45,606 bases of DNA from Phlegmacium glaucopus (Eukaryota; Basidiomycota; Agaricomycetes; Agaricales; Cortinariaceae): contig MU129999.1 of the NCBI GenBank assembly GCA_015039465.1, positions 420,983 to 466,588 of the forward strand, read 5' to 3'. This document shows, piece after piece, positions 34,901-43,157 of this stretch (position 1 is the first letter of the stretch; every line of letters begins with the position of its first letter). The position numbers were made by a program, and so were the translations under genes. The notes under the pieces were generated by a model, which did not search any database, was not told the origin of the DNA, and saw nothing but the letters and a program-made list of their open reading frames with translations.

Positions 34901-36573
34901 CCAGGAGGAAATGTGACGCCTTTTACAGAGTGAAGTAAGTTCCTCGTGGCGTCTTCACCGATGTGTCCCATACGATGATGCCACAGATCCATCGATTCAC
35001 TGACTTTGCTGAAGAAAGCGGTCTCGACAGGGTGAATTCCTGGTGCTGGAACAAACTCGACGTTCACAAAGAAGAGCTTATTCTGTTGAGTACCCTCATA
35101 GATGTCCTCCCTTGAACCGTCTTTTAGTTTTCTAGTGATCACGAACTTCCCATCCTCGAATATACACCCCACCTTGCTACCGCTTGCAGTCATTCGTCCA
35201 ACCGATAACAGGTTGACGCACGCATTGGGAGCATGAAGACAGTCACGAAGCTTGACGACCGTTGTTTTCCCTCTGAAAGTGAAACGCGCAAGACAATCGC
35301 CACTTGCCATGGTTCGCAGTATTCCATGGTTGGCGGTAGTCATGTCTCGGGCTTGAGTCACTTCGTAAGTCCAGAAAACGTTTCGGTCTTTGAGTAAGTG
35401 AGATGAAGTCCCTGAGTCTAGGAGATTTGCGAGATTGCTTTTGGAAAAGAATCCTGCAAAATCGGCAGCGGTAGGATCATAATCGATTGAAGCATTCGAC
35501 ATTTCATTGACGCATGTACTCATAACGTCCATTGCAGTCGTAGTATGGCAAGGATCAAACAGCACGCAAGATAGATCACCGATGTATGTGTTATCAGCAC
35601 TGGACAAAGCCTTGACAGGATTAGAGGTGGAGGAAGATGCAACGTGATGAGGAGAGATGAATGGCGTCGAGGCGGCAGCCAGTTCAGGTGATGCCTTTGC
35701 TTTTCCTTTCGATTTCAACGCTTGACCCTTCCCTTCCATTCCTCCACCTTTGGCGAAGCAATGGTCTTTATCGTGCGATTTTCCTCCGCAATTGGAGCAC
35801 AGGACGCCCAAAGGATTTTTGTCATGCTTTCGAATTGTATCACCTGCGTGATTGCAGTATTCAGATCCAGGACCGGACTTAGTGGGTCTTGAAGACTCAA
35901 TTCTCTGGCATTCGACAACTAATCGGCTGATTATACAATTTAGCAGGGTGTCAGGAGGAGCAGGGACTACAGCAGTGGATTGGCTGTCAGCGAAATCTTG
36001 ATTGATTTGCGTGAGGAGCATTTGGAAATGGAGCCAGGAGCCGTTTGAGGGAAGTCCTCGAATAATAGAGTGAACCATTTCATATTCAGAGTAAGGTACG
36101 CCCATTTCGATGAAACGTATACGACCCGTTTTGAATTCTCCCAAGTATCTCTCCAGATCACGATGATCTTTGAGCCTCACATTTGACAGACGATCCCGAA
36201 GATCAAGCTGCGACATTACATCTTTTCGACTGTAGAGGTCCTTCAAGGCTTCCCAGACGCTCCGAGCAGTGACTGCGACACCATGCGGCAGCAGAGATAG
36301 AGTGACAGGAGTGATGCGTCTCTCTACTATGGTGCGCGCTTTGGAGTCGGACTTCCACCATTCGCGGAATGCAGTAATATCGTCTGCAGTCGAGATCGCT
36401 GTGGGAACAGCAGGCTGAGGTTCAATTGGAAAGGGCGAATAAATGTTGGCATCACCTTCAACGTGTCCCCAGTAGCCTTCGCCTTGAAGGACTTGACTAA
36501 TTCCTCGTCTCCAGGTCTCATAGTTAGACGGTCCAACGAGCAATTCTATATGGTCGAGTTTAATTGTCGACAT
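31924..36573 (-). CDS. Copia gag-pol polyprotein, copy A, intact
   Basis: One open frame of 1549 residues from ATG 36571-36573 (MSTIKLDHIELL); an open extension upstream begins only with TTG. In order: a gag region (WRRGISQVL, near residue 22), the zinc knuckle CSNCGGKSHDKDHC, the aspartic protease LLDSGTSSHLL, the integrase zinc region HHRMGHIGED with CEPCIIGKHSR, and the integrase core with FLDDFSD and DGGGELGSNEF. The reverse transcriptase has WVFEFKLDPDG, FDATRAFLWG, LKSLYGLKQA and MHVDDG, with HVDD where YVDD is commoner. RNase H has SDADWAGDKKDR, LSTTEAEYIAL and ADIFTKPLAR. Gag and pol are fused without a frameshift. Coding capacity is complete, but the truncated 5' LTR would leave this copy without its own promoter. 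Confidence 0.95.
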   Translation of the reverse strand: MSTIKLDHIELLVGPSNYETWRRGISQVLQGEGYWGHVEGDANIYSPFPIEPQPAVPTAISTADDITAFREWWKSDSKARTIVERRITPVTLSLLPHGVAVTARSVWEALKDLYSRKDVMSQLDLRDRLSNVRLKDHRDLERYLGEFKTGRIRFIEMGVPYSEYEMVHSIIRGLPSNGSWLHFQMLLTQINQDFADSQSTAVVPAPPDTLLNCIISRLVVECQRIESSRPTKSGPGSEYCNHAGDTIRKHDKNPLGVLCSNCGGKSHDKDHCFAKGGGMEGKGQALKSKGKAKASPELAAASTPFISPHHVASSSTSNPVKALSSADNTYIGDLSCVLFDPCHTTTAMDVMSTCVNEMSNASIDYDPTAADFAGFFSKSNLANLLDSGTSSHLLKDRNVFWTYEVTQARDMTTANHGILRTMASGDCLARFTFRGKTTVVKLRDCLHAPNACVNLLSVGRMTASGSKVGCIFEDGKFVITRKLKDGSREDIYEGTQQNKLFFVNVEFVPAPGIHPVETAFFSKVSESMDLWHHRMGHIGEDATRNLLHSVKGVTFPPGDKLSKCEPCIIGKHSRAPNPSSSTSKSTKLLELVFCDLCGPFPVAMPHGKLYFIGFLDDFSDALKIHCLSRKDQAYRAWCITKASWERKTGEKVIKLRMDGGGELGSNEFIQALEKDGIERDVVPRYEHWKNGKMERVFRTIQGRMLAMLTAAQLPLTYWGEAALTAVYLYNLTITSSLPKNTTPFEVFRNHKPDVSHLRVWGVRCFAHVPVELQSKLGVKSVECLFMGYPPSGRGYRVRSLATHLFFDSGSVIFDENIPYHAIHEVSSTPVDYSSLPFPPSILAPSSSPETLPSESSPSSTPPSNDVSSPDVLAPNITSQHPPITTEHSTKSALTLRSNRLLTTRGRDYADSIRSAKEHLERIRINKEKREERRAAVERLAMERASMIAEKNDTLAMDDHAEAADYSCLCCELPDLFEETDDFTSLAASLDVQNYLQRDMDASFELALLSLRSDIPRNPHNPGYDMSTPPANHREAMARSDAEDWRKVEEKELGMLKSMGVYVEEVLPEGRRAIGNRWVFEFKLDPDGGPPIHKARLVAQGFSQVPFVDYDATFAPVAKSASIRFIAVHAALNGWHLECFDATRAFLWGDLTRTIYMRYPPGYTSPSGLQGVWRLLKSLYGLKQASLIWYNLLRKVLETLGFLRSEFDHAVFVYKRSWGGEDVHCLLAMHVDDGLSGCTSMSFLDFIKGEIKKAFGIKDLGPLRCFLGVQFERQLETKELWIHQEMFIDTLLAEYDLTNCNPVKTPLDRDHPFGSPDDVYPSTANLTKSFQRLVGSLLFLQMCSRPDISFAVLLLSQHCSSPEPRHFATAKRVLRYLKGTRTYRLHYGGDNLSLALSGLSDADWAGDKKDRASVSGFLWSMGGGPISWSAKKQNCIALSTTEAEYIALTRAIQEGVWLRQSLTQFQVDCPSPLVICTDNNGAKCLSVNDSNHGKAKHIDIRYHFIRSHIESKSFVVNHISGTENTADIFTKPLARITFQSHVARLGLSAR

Positions 36574-36783
36574 GATAAAGGAGTGATTATATGCGCGAGA
36601 TTGTTGACAGGATGTGAAAACAAAAGCGAGAAGTTGTCCTAGTGGACTCGAGGGATTGTTGACAGAAAATGTAAACAATTGAATGTATGCGCGAATACAG
36701 ATGAATAAGATTTATCTGATCCGAGCGAGTTGTTCTAGACGATCTCGCCTAGACTTATGATTGATTATGTTGCTTGAATTATC

Positions 36784-36800
36784 AAGCGGGGCCCATAACC
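36784..36800 (-). promoter_or_regulatory. Primer-binding site of copy A (internal initiator tRNA-Met match)
   Basis: Immediately inside the 5' LTR, the element strand reads GGTTATGGGCCCCGCTT. Its complement AAGCGGGGCCCATAACC resembles the anticodon stem-loop of initiator tRNA-Met (GGGCCCATAACC in animals). Such a site fits priming by a 5' half of the tRNA, as known for Drosophila copia. Confidence 0.75.
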
Positions 36801-36894
36801 TGTTCGAGTCTAGAAGATTGAGTCTCAGTGTTAACGTCAAGGAGACGGAGAACAACTAATATTATTATGTACCTAGAAGATTGAGTCTAGGTAA
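36801..36894 (-). repeat. Truncated 5' LTR of copia copy A
   Basis: Only the inner 94 bp of the 300-bp LTR are present. Identity with other LTRs ends at GGTAA, where a run of 26 A (36893-36918) begins. Confidence 0.9.
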
Positions 36895-36918
36895 AAAAAA
36901 AAAAAAAAAAAAAAAAAA
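36893..36918. repeat. Poly(A) run of 26 at the broken LTR
   Basis: A pure A run sits exactly at the point where the 5' LTR of copy A stops. It may be a retrotransposition scar or a gap-joining artefact. Confidence 0.85.
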
Positions 36919-37522
36919 TGAGGTGTCAAGTAAATGACAACGAAATTATAAGTAAGTATTATGTAATAATAGGTAAACTCGCAGTAGGTTCAACAGGATG
37001 CTCGACTTGGAGACTTGGAAATCATCCAGCCTGATCAAGTCTTTTCCCACTTTGCTTGTCTACCATTGATGGGTGAGTTTGAAGGTTACATTGTTACAGC
37101 TTCTCTGTCTCATGTAAGTTTTGCAATTCACTCACTATAATTCAATGACATTTACTTATGTGGTTCTTCTAGGAGATTCTGTAGTTTTTTCCTCCTAGTC
37201 ACTTATTTGTATTGAGGTATATTAGTCACTTTTGCGATGTACATTTCTTTTGTTGTCAATTCAAACTATTGAAGCTACGCTTGGCACGCGATGGATTTTG
37301 CATTGCCTAAAATGATATCTTTAGCAAGGAGTCGAAAATATTTAACCTAAACTTTTCTTTTTGTCTTTGTCAAAATCTCTTTATAAAATATATAAATTTG
37401 CTTTATATCAAACATAACCTTTTATTGGTCAGATTTCAGGGCAACAAAAGTTAGCCTTTTGTTCTTCATTTTGTCGGCTGCTAAATCTATCCTAAATTCT
37501 AAATCTTATTGTAATTAGGGCT
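36919..37522. other. AT-rich spacer between copies A and B; right flank of hAT-like element 3 in reverse
   Basis: 604 bp with no gene. Its last 15 bp before copy B, ATTGTAATTAGGGCT, are the reverse complement of the sequence expected just right of hAT-like element 3 (terminus AGCCCTA followed by duplication ATTACAAT). The spacer is therefore, by sequence, the true right flank of the locus, present here in inverted orientation. Confidence 0.75.
37518..37522. repeat. Copia target duplication GGGCT, at the 5' end of copy B
   Basis: Reverse complement of AGCCC at 31612-31616. It directly borders the 5' LTR of copy B. Confidence 0.75.
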
Positions 37523-37822
37523 TGTTCACATTCGCTTTTATCACATCACATGACTCGCGTCGCGCCACCCTTTCTCTGTTTGCTCGTGTAGATACCTTAG
37601 ATTTACTATATGAAGTCCGTTCTCTCTCATATCTTATCCTCAGTTGTTCTCCGTCTCCTTGACGTTAACACTGAGGTAAGATCTTTGTTCCAACTGTAAT
37701 ATATACTATGACTCACTTCTTGTCATTATTACCTAGACTCAATCTTCTAGGTACATAATAATATTAGTTGTTCTCCGTCTCCTTGACGTTAACACTGAGA
37801 CTCAATCTTCTAGACTCGAACA
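37523..37822 (+). repeat. 5' LTR of copia copy B, 300 bp, with internal duplication
   Basis: TG...CA termini. A 34-bp segment beginning AGTTGTTCTCCGTCTCC occurs twice, at 37642-37675 and 37766-37799. The first copy is followed directly by GTAAG and the second is preceded by TAATATTAG, so the interval looks like a small intron. TACTATATGAAG near 37605 may be the TATA region. Confidence 0.9.
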
Positions 37823-37839
37823 GGTTATGGGCCCCGCTT
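37823..37839 (+). promoter_or_regulatory. Primer-binding site of copy B
   Basis: GGTTATGGGCCCCGCTT directly follows the 5' LTR with no spacer. It is identical to the site of copy A and complementary to an initiator tRNA-Met anticodon-arm sequence. Confidence 0.75.
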
Positions 37840-38049
37840 GATAATTCAAGCAACATAATCAATCATAAGTCTAGGCGAGATCGTCTAGAACAACTCGCTC
37901 GGATCAGATAAATCTTATTCATCTGTATTCGCGCATACATTCAATTGTTTACATTTTCTGTCAACAATCCCTCGAGTCCACTAGGACAACTTCTCGCTTT
38001 TGTTTTCACATCCTGTCAACAATCTCGCGCATATAATCACTCCTTTATC

Positions 38050-40230
38050 ATGTCAACAATTAAACTCGACCATATAGAATTGCTCGTTGGACCGTCTAAC
38101 TATGAGACCTGGAGACGAGGAATTAGTCAAGTCCTTCAAGGCGAAGGCTACTGGGGACACGTTGAAGGCGATGCCAACATTTATTCGCCCTTTCCAATTG
38201 AACCTCAGCCTGCTGTTCCCACAGCGATCTCGACTGCAGACGATATTACTGCATTCCGCGAATGGTGGAAGTCCGACTCCAAAGCGCGCACCATAGTAGA
38301 GAGACGCATCACTCCTGTCACTCTATCTCTGCTGCCGCATGGTGTCGCAGTCACTGCTCGGAGCGTCTGGGAAGCCTTGAAGGACCTCTACAGTCGAAAA
38401 GATGTAATGTCGCAGCTTGATCTTCGGGATCGTCTGTCAAATGTGAGGCTCAAAGATCATCGTGATCTGGAGAGATACTTGGGAGAATTCAAAACGGGTC
38501 GTATACGTTTCATCGAAATGGGCGTACCTTACTCTGAATATGAAATGGTTCACTCTATTATTCGAGGACTTCCCTCAAACGGCTCCTGGCTCCATTTCCA
38601 AATGCTCCTCACGCAAATCAATCAAGATTTCGCTGACAGCCAATCCACTGCTGTAGTCCCTGCTCCTCCTGACACCCTGCTAAATTGTATAATCAGCCGA
38701 TTAGTTGTCGAATGCCAGAGAATTGAGTCTTCAAGACCCACTAAGTCCGGTCCTGGATCTGAATACTGCAATCACGCAGGTGATACAATTCAAAAGCATG
38801 ACAAAAATCCTTTGGGCGTCCTGTGCTCCAATTGCGGAGGAAAATCGCACGATAAAGACCATTGCTTCGCCAAAGGTGGAGGAATGGAAGGGAAGGGTCA
38901 AGCGTTGAAATCGAAAGGAAAAGCAAAGGCATCACCTGAACTGGCTGCCGCCTCGACGCCATTCATCTCTCCTCATCACGTTGCATCTTCCTCCACCTCT
39001 AATCCTGTCAAGGCTTTGTCCAGTGCTGATAACACATACATCGGTGATCTATCTTGCGTGCTGTTTGATCCTTGCCATACTACGACTGCAATGGACGTTA
39101 TGAGTACATGCGTCAATGAAATGTCGAATGCTTCAATCGATTATGATCCTACCGCTGCCGATTTTGCAGGATTCTTTTCCAAAAGCAATCTCGCAAATCT
39201 CCTAGACTCAGGGACTTCATCTCACTTACTCAAAGACCGAAACGTTTTCTGGACTTACGAAGTGACTCAAGCCCGAGACATGACTACCGCCAACCATGGA
39301 ATACTGCGAACCATGGCAAGTGGCGATTGTCTTGCGCATTTCACTTTCAGAGGGAAAACAACGGTCGTCAAGCTTCGTGACTGTCTTCATGCTCCCAATG
39401 CGTGCGTCAACCTGTTATCGGTTGGACGAATGACTGCAAGCGGTAGCAAGGTGGGGTGTATATTCGAGGATGGGAAGTTCGTGATCACTAGAAAACTAAA
39501 AGACGGTTCAAGGGAGGACATCTATGAGGGTACTCAACAGAATAAGCTCTTCTTTGTGAACGTCGAGTTTGTTCCAGCACCAGGAATTCACCCTGTCGAG
39601 ACCGCTTTCTTCAGCAAAGTCAGTGAATCGATGGATCTGTGGCATCATCGTATGGGACACATCGGTGAAGACGCCACGAGGAACTTACTTCACTCTGTAA
39701 AAGGCGTCACATTTCCTCCTGGTGACAAGCTCTCCAAGTGCGAGCCCTGCATCATCGGTAAACACTCTCGTGCTCCGAATCCTTCATCCTCCACGTCAAA
39801 GTCAACGAAACTGCTTGAACTTGTCTTCTGCGATCTCTGTGGTCCCTTCCCAGTTGCTACGCCTCATGGGAAACTGTACTTTATCGGTTTCCTTGACGAT
39901 TTCTCCGACGCCCTAAAAATTCATTGCCTCTCGAGAAAAGATCAAGCTTACCGAGCCTGGTGCATAACGAAAGCCAGCTGGGAGCGAAAGACTGGGGAGA
40001 AAGTGATAAAGCTGAGGATGGATGGAGGAGGTGAACTCGGGAGCAACGAATTCATTCAGGCTCTGGAGAAAGACGGGATTGAGCGTGACGTTGTGCCACG
40101 TTACGAGCATTGGAAAAATGGGAAAATGGAGCGTGTGTTTCGAACCATACAGGGGAGAATGTTGGCGATGCTTACTGCCGCACAGCTGCCTCTCACATAC
40201 TGGGGTGAAGCAGCTCTCACCGCAGCGTAA
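38050..40230 (+). pseudogene. Copia gag-pol, copy B, gag to integrase part
   Basis: From ATG 38050 (MSTIKLDHIELL) the frame matches copy A through gag, the zinc knuckle, protease and most of the integrase core, with three amino-acid differences seen: R to Q in GDTIQKHDKN, R to H in CLAHFTF and M to T in ATPHGK. Homology breaks inside the integrase after GEAALTAA, where a TAA follows. The remaining integrase and linker are replaced by scrambled sequence. The break coincides with the point at which copy C turns back on itself. Confidence 0.88.
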
Positions 40231-41056
40231 GCTGTGGATAAGCTCACAATCACTTCCTCACTGTCCGAAAAACAGAGCCTCATTTGACGTCAGACGAAAT
40301 CATAAGTATTATGTCTAGAAATTGGAGTCTGGGATGTTCAGATGAGTCATAGTATATATTACTGTCGAATTACAATCCAAGGAGACGGAGAAAACTGAGG
40401 ATAAGATATGATGGGAGAACGGACTTCATATAGTAAATCTGGTATCTACACGAGCAAACAGAGAAAGGTGGCGCGACGCGAGTCTGTGATTTATGACGAA
40501 TGAACAGCCCCCTCACGATGCAGAGCCCGAGGCGGGCGACGTGAGATTGAAATGTAATACGAGCGAGAGGTTTGGTGAAGATGTCGGCAGTGTTTTCAGT
40601 ACCGGAAATGTGATTAACAACGAAAGACTTGGATTCATGTGGACGAATGAAGTGGTAGCGAATGTCGATGTGCTTGGCCCGTGATTGGAACCTAACGATA
40701 GCACTTGGCACCATCCTGCCCATCACGACCGAACACTCGACTAAGTCTGCTTGAAACTGCGGAGCAATCGTTTGCTCGCCTCCAGGGGACGAGATTACGC
40801 TGATTCCCTCCGTGGAGCAAAAGAAGCAGTTTGCTTATTAGCGGACCAATAATGGCAGAACCGTGACCAGAGGAAGCCTGACAGAGGAGCGATCTTGCGA
40901 TGGACAGAGCGTCTATCCGATAGGCCAGAAGAACGATACACAGGCAATGGATGATCTCCGCCGAAGTGAAGACGATACGTACCGCTCCTTTGAGATAGCG
41001 ACGACTCGTTTGGCAGTAGCAAAACGACGACTTCACAACCCTCGCAGCGTCACTCG
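40231..41056. other. Scrambled segment mixing both strands of the copia element
   Basis: Short stretches alternate between two sources. One is the forward element sequence expected here, for example AATCACTTCCTC, TGTCGAATTACAATCCAAG, CATCACGACCGAACACTCG and AGGGGACGAGATTACGC. The other is the reverse complement of the element's RNase H end plus LTR, for example AGTCATAGTATATATTAC, GAACGGACTTCATATAG and GTGAGATTGAAATGTAA. Both carry many single-base gaps. Between about 40395 and 40680 the reverse strand dominates. No biological process readily gives this fine interleaving; a false consensus of reads from inverted copies does. Confidence 0.85.
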
Positions 41057-41082
41057 ATGTTCAGAACTATCTTCAGCGTGAC

Positions 41083-42738
41083 ATGGATGCGAGTTTCGAG
41101 CTCGCACTCCTTTCCTTGCGTAGTGATATTCCTCGTAACCCCCACAATCCCGGGTACGACATGTCAACTCCTCCTGCAAATCACCGTGAAGCTATGGCAC
41201 GATCAGACGCAGAGGATTGGAGGAAAGTGGAAGAGAAAGAGTTGGGGATGTTGAAGTCCATGGGGGTGTATGTGGAGGAAGTCTTGCCAGAGGGGAGGAG
41301 AGCCATCGGGAACCGATGGGTATTCGAGTTCAAACTCGACCCCGATGGTGGACCACCCATTCACAAAGCACGGCTAGTCGCGCAAGGGTTCTCCCAAGTA
41401 CCTTTTGTCGACTACGACGCAACCTTCGCTCCCGTTGCGAAGTCCGCGAGCATTCGTTTCATTGCAGTTCATGCTGCTCTCAACGGCTGGCATCTAGAGT
41501 GTTTTGATGCGACGCGCGCTTTCCTCTGGGGGGACCTCACTCGAACCATCTACATGCGTTATCCTCCTGGCTACACCTCTCCATCTGGACTCCAGGGCGT
41601 ATGGCGCCTGCTCAAATCCCTCTACGGCTTGAAGCAGGCTAGCCTGATCTGGTACAATCTTCTCCGTAAGGTTCTTGAAACTCTCGGATTCCTTCGATCC
41701 GAATTTGATCACGCTGTCTTTGTCTACAAGCGATCATGGGGAGGAGAGGATGTACATTGCCTTCTAGCAATGCATGTCGACGACGGTCTGTCAGGGTGCA
41801 CTTCGATGTCTTTTCTCGACTTCATCAAAGGTGAAATCAAGAAGGCCTTCGGAATTAAAGATCTCGGCCCTCTTCGTTGCTTCCTTGGCGTTCAATTCGA
41901 GCGTCAATTAGAAACTAAGGAACTCTGGATACATCAGGAGATGTTCATTGACACCCTCCTTGCCGAATACGATCTCACAAACTGCAACCCCGTCAAAACA
42001 CCTCTCGATCGAGATCATCCTTTTGGGTCTCCTGACGACGTGTACCCGTCTACAGCGAATCTCACGAAATCCTTTCAGCGCTTGGTCGGCTCCCTCTTGT
42101 TCCTCCAGATGTGTTCTCGTCCTGACATTTCCTTCGCCGTGCTTCTGCTCTCTCAACACTGCTCCTCTCCTGAACCCCGACATTTTGCTACTGCCAAACG
42201 AGTCCTTCGCTACCTCAAAGGAACGCGGACGTATCGTCTTCACTACGGTGGAGACAATCTCAGCCTCGCACTCTCTGGCCTATCGGATGCAGATTGGGCC
42301 GGCGACAAGAAGGATCGCGCCTCTGTATCAGGCTTCCTTTGGTCAATGGGTGGCGGACCCATTAGTTGGTCCGCTAAAAAGCAAAACTGCATTGCTTTAT
42401 CCACCACGGAGGCCGAATACATTGCTCTCACTCGAGCCATTCAAGAAGGCGTATGGCTACGTCAATCGCTCACCCAGTTTCAAGTTGATTGTCCCAGTCC
42501 TCTCGTTATCTGTACAGACAACAATGGTGCCAAGTGCCTATCCGTTAACGATTCCAATCACGGAAAGGCCAAGCACATCGACATTCGCTACCACTTCATT
42601 CGTTCCCACATTGAATCCAAGTCTTTCGTTGTTAATCACATTTCCGGTACCGAAAACACTGCCGACATCTTCACCAAACCTCTCGCTCGTATTACATTTC
42701 AATCTCACGTCGCCCGCCTCGGGCTCTCAGCTCGTTGA
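41083..42738 (+). pseudogene. Copia gag-pol, copy B, reverse transcriptase and RNase H part
   Basis: The frame matches the last 551 residues of copy A, with clean sequence from about 41057. It has the reverse transcriptase (WVFEFKLDPDG, FDATRAFLWG, LKSLYGLKQA, MHVDDG) and RNase H (SDADWAGDKKDR, TEAEYIAL, ADIFTKPLAR). The TGA stop at 42736-42738 overlaps the purine tract GAGGGGG (42737-42743) that precedes the 3' LTR. The ATG at 41083 is an internal methionine and not a true start, so the part is called a fragment of the broken gag-pol. Confidence 0.9.
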
Positions 42739-42745
42739 GGGGGCC

Positions 42746-43045
42746 TGTTCACATTCGCTTTTATCACATCACATGACTCGCGTCGCGCCACCCTTTCTCT
42801 GTTTGCTCGTGTAGATACCTTAGATTTACTATATGAAGTCCGTTCTCTCTCATATCTTATCCTCAGTTGTTCTCCGTCTCCTTGACGTTAACACTGAGGT
42901 AAGATCTTTGTTCCAACTGTAATATATACTATGACTCACTTCTTGTCATTATTACCTAGACTCAATCTTCTAGGTACATAATAATATTAGTTGTTCTCCG
43001 TCTCCTTGACGTTAACACTGAGACTCAATCTTCTAGACTCGAACA
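42746..43045 (+). repeat. 3' LTR of copia copy B, 300 bp
   Basis: By eye identical to 37523-37822 and to the reverse complement of 31617-31916. The absence of visible differences over 300 bp indicates a very recent insertion or duplicate representation of one element. Confidence 0.92.
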
Positions 43046-43049
43046 GTGA

Positions 43050-43157
43050 ATGTTGGCGATGCTTACTGCCGCACAGCTGCCTCTCACATACTGCGGTGAG
43101 AGCTGCTTCACCCCAGTATGTGAGAGGCAGCTGTGCGGCAGTAAGCATCGCCAACAT
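43050..43157. repeat. 44-bp perfect fold-back with 20-nt loop
   Basis: Arms 43050-43093 and 43114-43157 are exact reverse complements (ATGTTGGCGATGCTTACTGC starts the left arm). The loop 43094-43113 is CGGTGAGAGCTGCTTCACCC. All of it is copia integrase sequence. Such turn-backs are typical of chimeric reads or template switching at an inverted junction. Confidence 0.92.

Larger units (their letters stand above)
31617..36894 (-). mobile_element. Ty1/copia retrotransposon, copy A (5' LTR truncated)
   Basis: The copy consists of a full 3' LTR at 31617-31916, an intact gag-pol frame, a primer-binding site at 36784-36800 and a truncated 5' LTR at 36801-36894. The 5' LTR lacks about 206 bp of its outer part and ends in a run of 26 A. 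The domain order integrase before reverse transcriptase defines Ty1/copia. Copy A agrees with copy C at every variable site compared, and differs from copy B at no fewer than eight. Confidence 0.93.
37523..43045 (+). mobile_element. Ty1/copia retrotransposon, copy B (interrupted in the middle)
   Basis: Both LTRs are complete (37523-37822 and 42746-43045). The gag to integrase part is clean to about 40230, and the reverse transcriptase to RNase H part is clean from about 41057. Between them lies an interleaved mixture instead of the roughly 800 bp expected from copy A. The 3' LTR is followed by GTGAATG and not by the expected GGGCT duplication. Confidence 0.92.

Noticed and set aside
40370..40726. 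Minus-strand open frame with copia RNase H and LTR sequence inside copy B
   Set aside because: At first it looked like a fourth nested copia copy. The interleaving with forward-strand blocks shows a mixed consensus and no separate insertion.
42987..43094. Extension of the copy C open frame (CERQLCGSKHRQHS and beyond)
   Set aside because: The codons come from the fold-back and the neighbouring LTR read backwards; they are not a protein tail.
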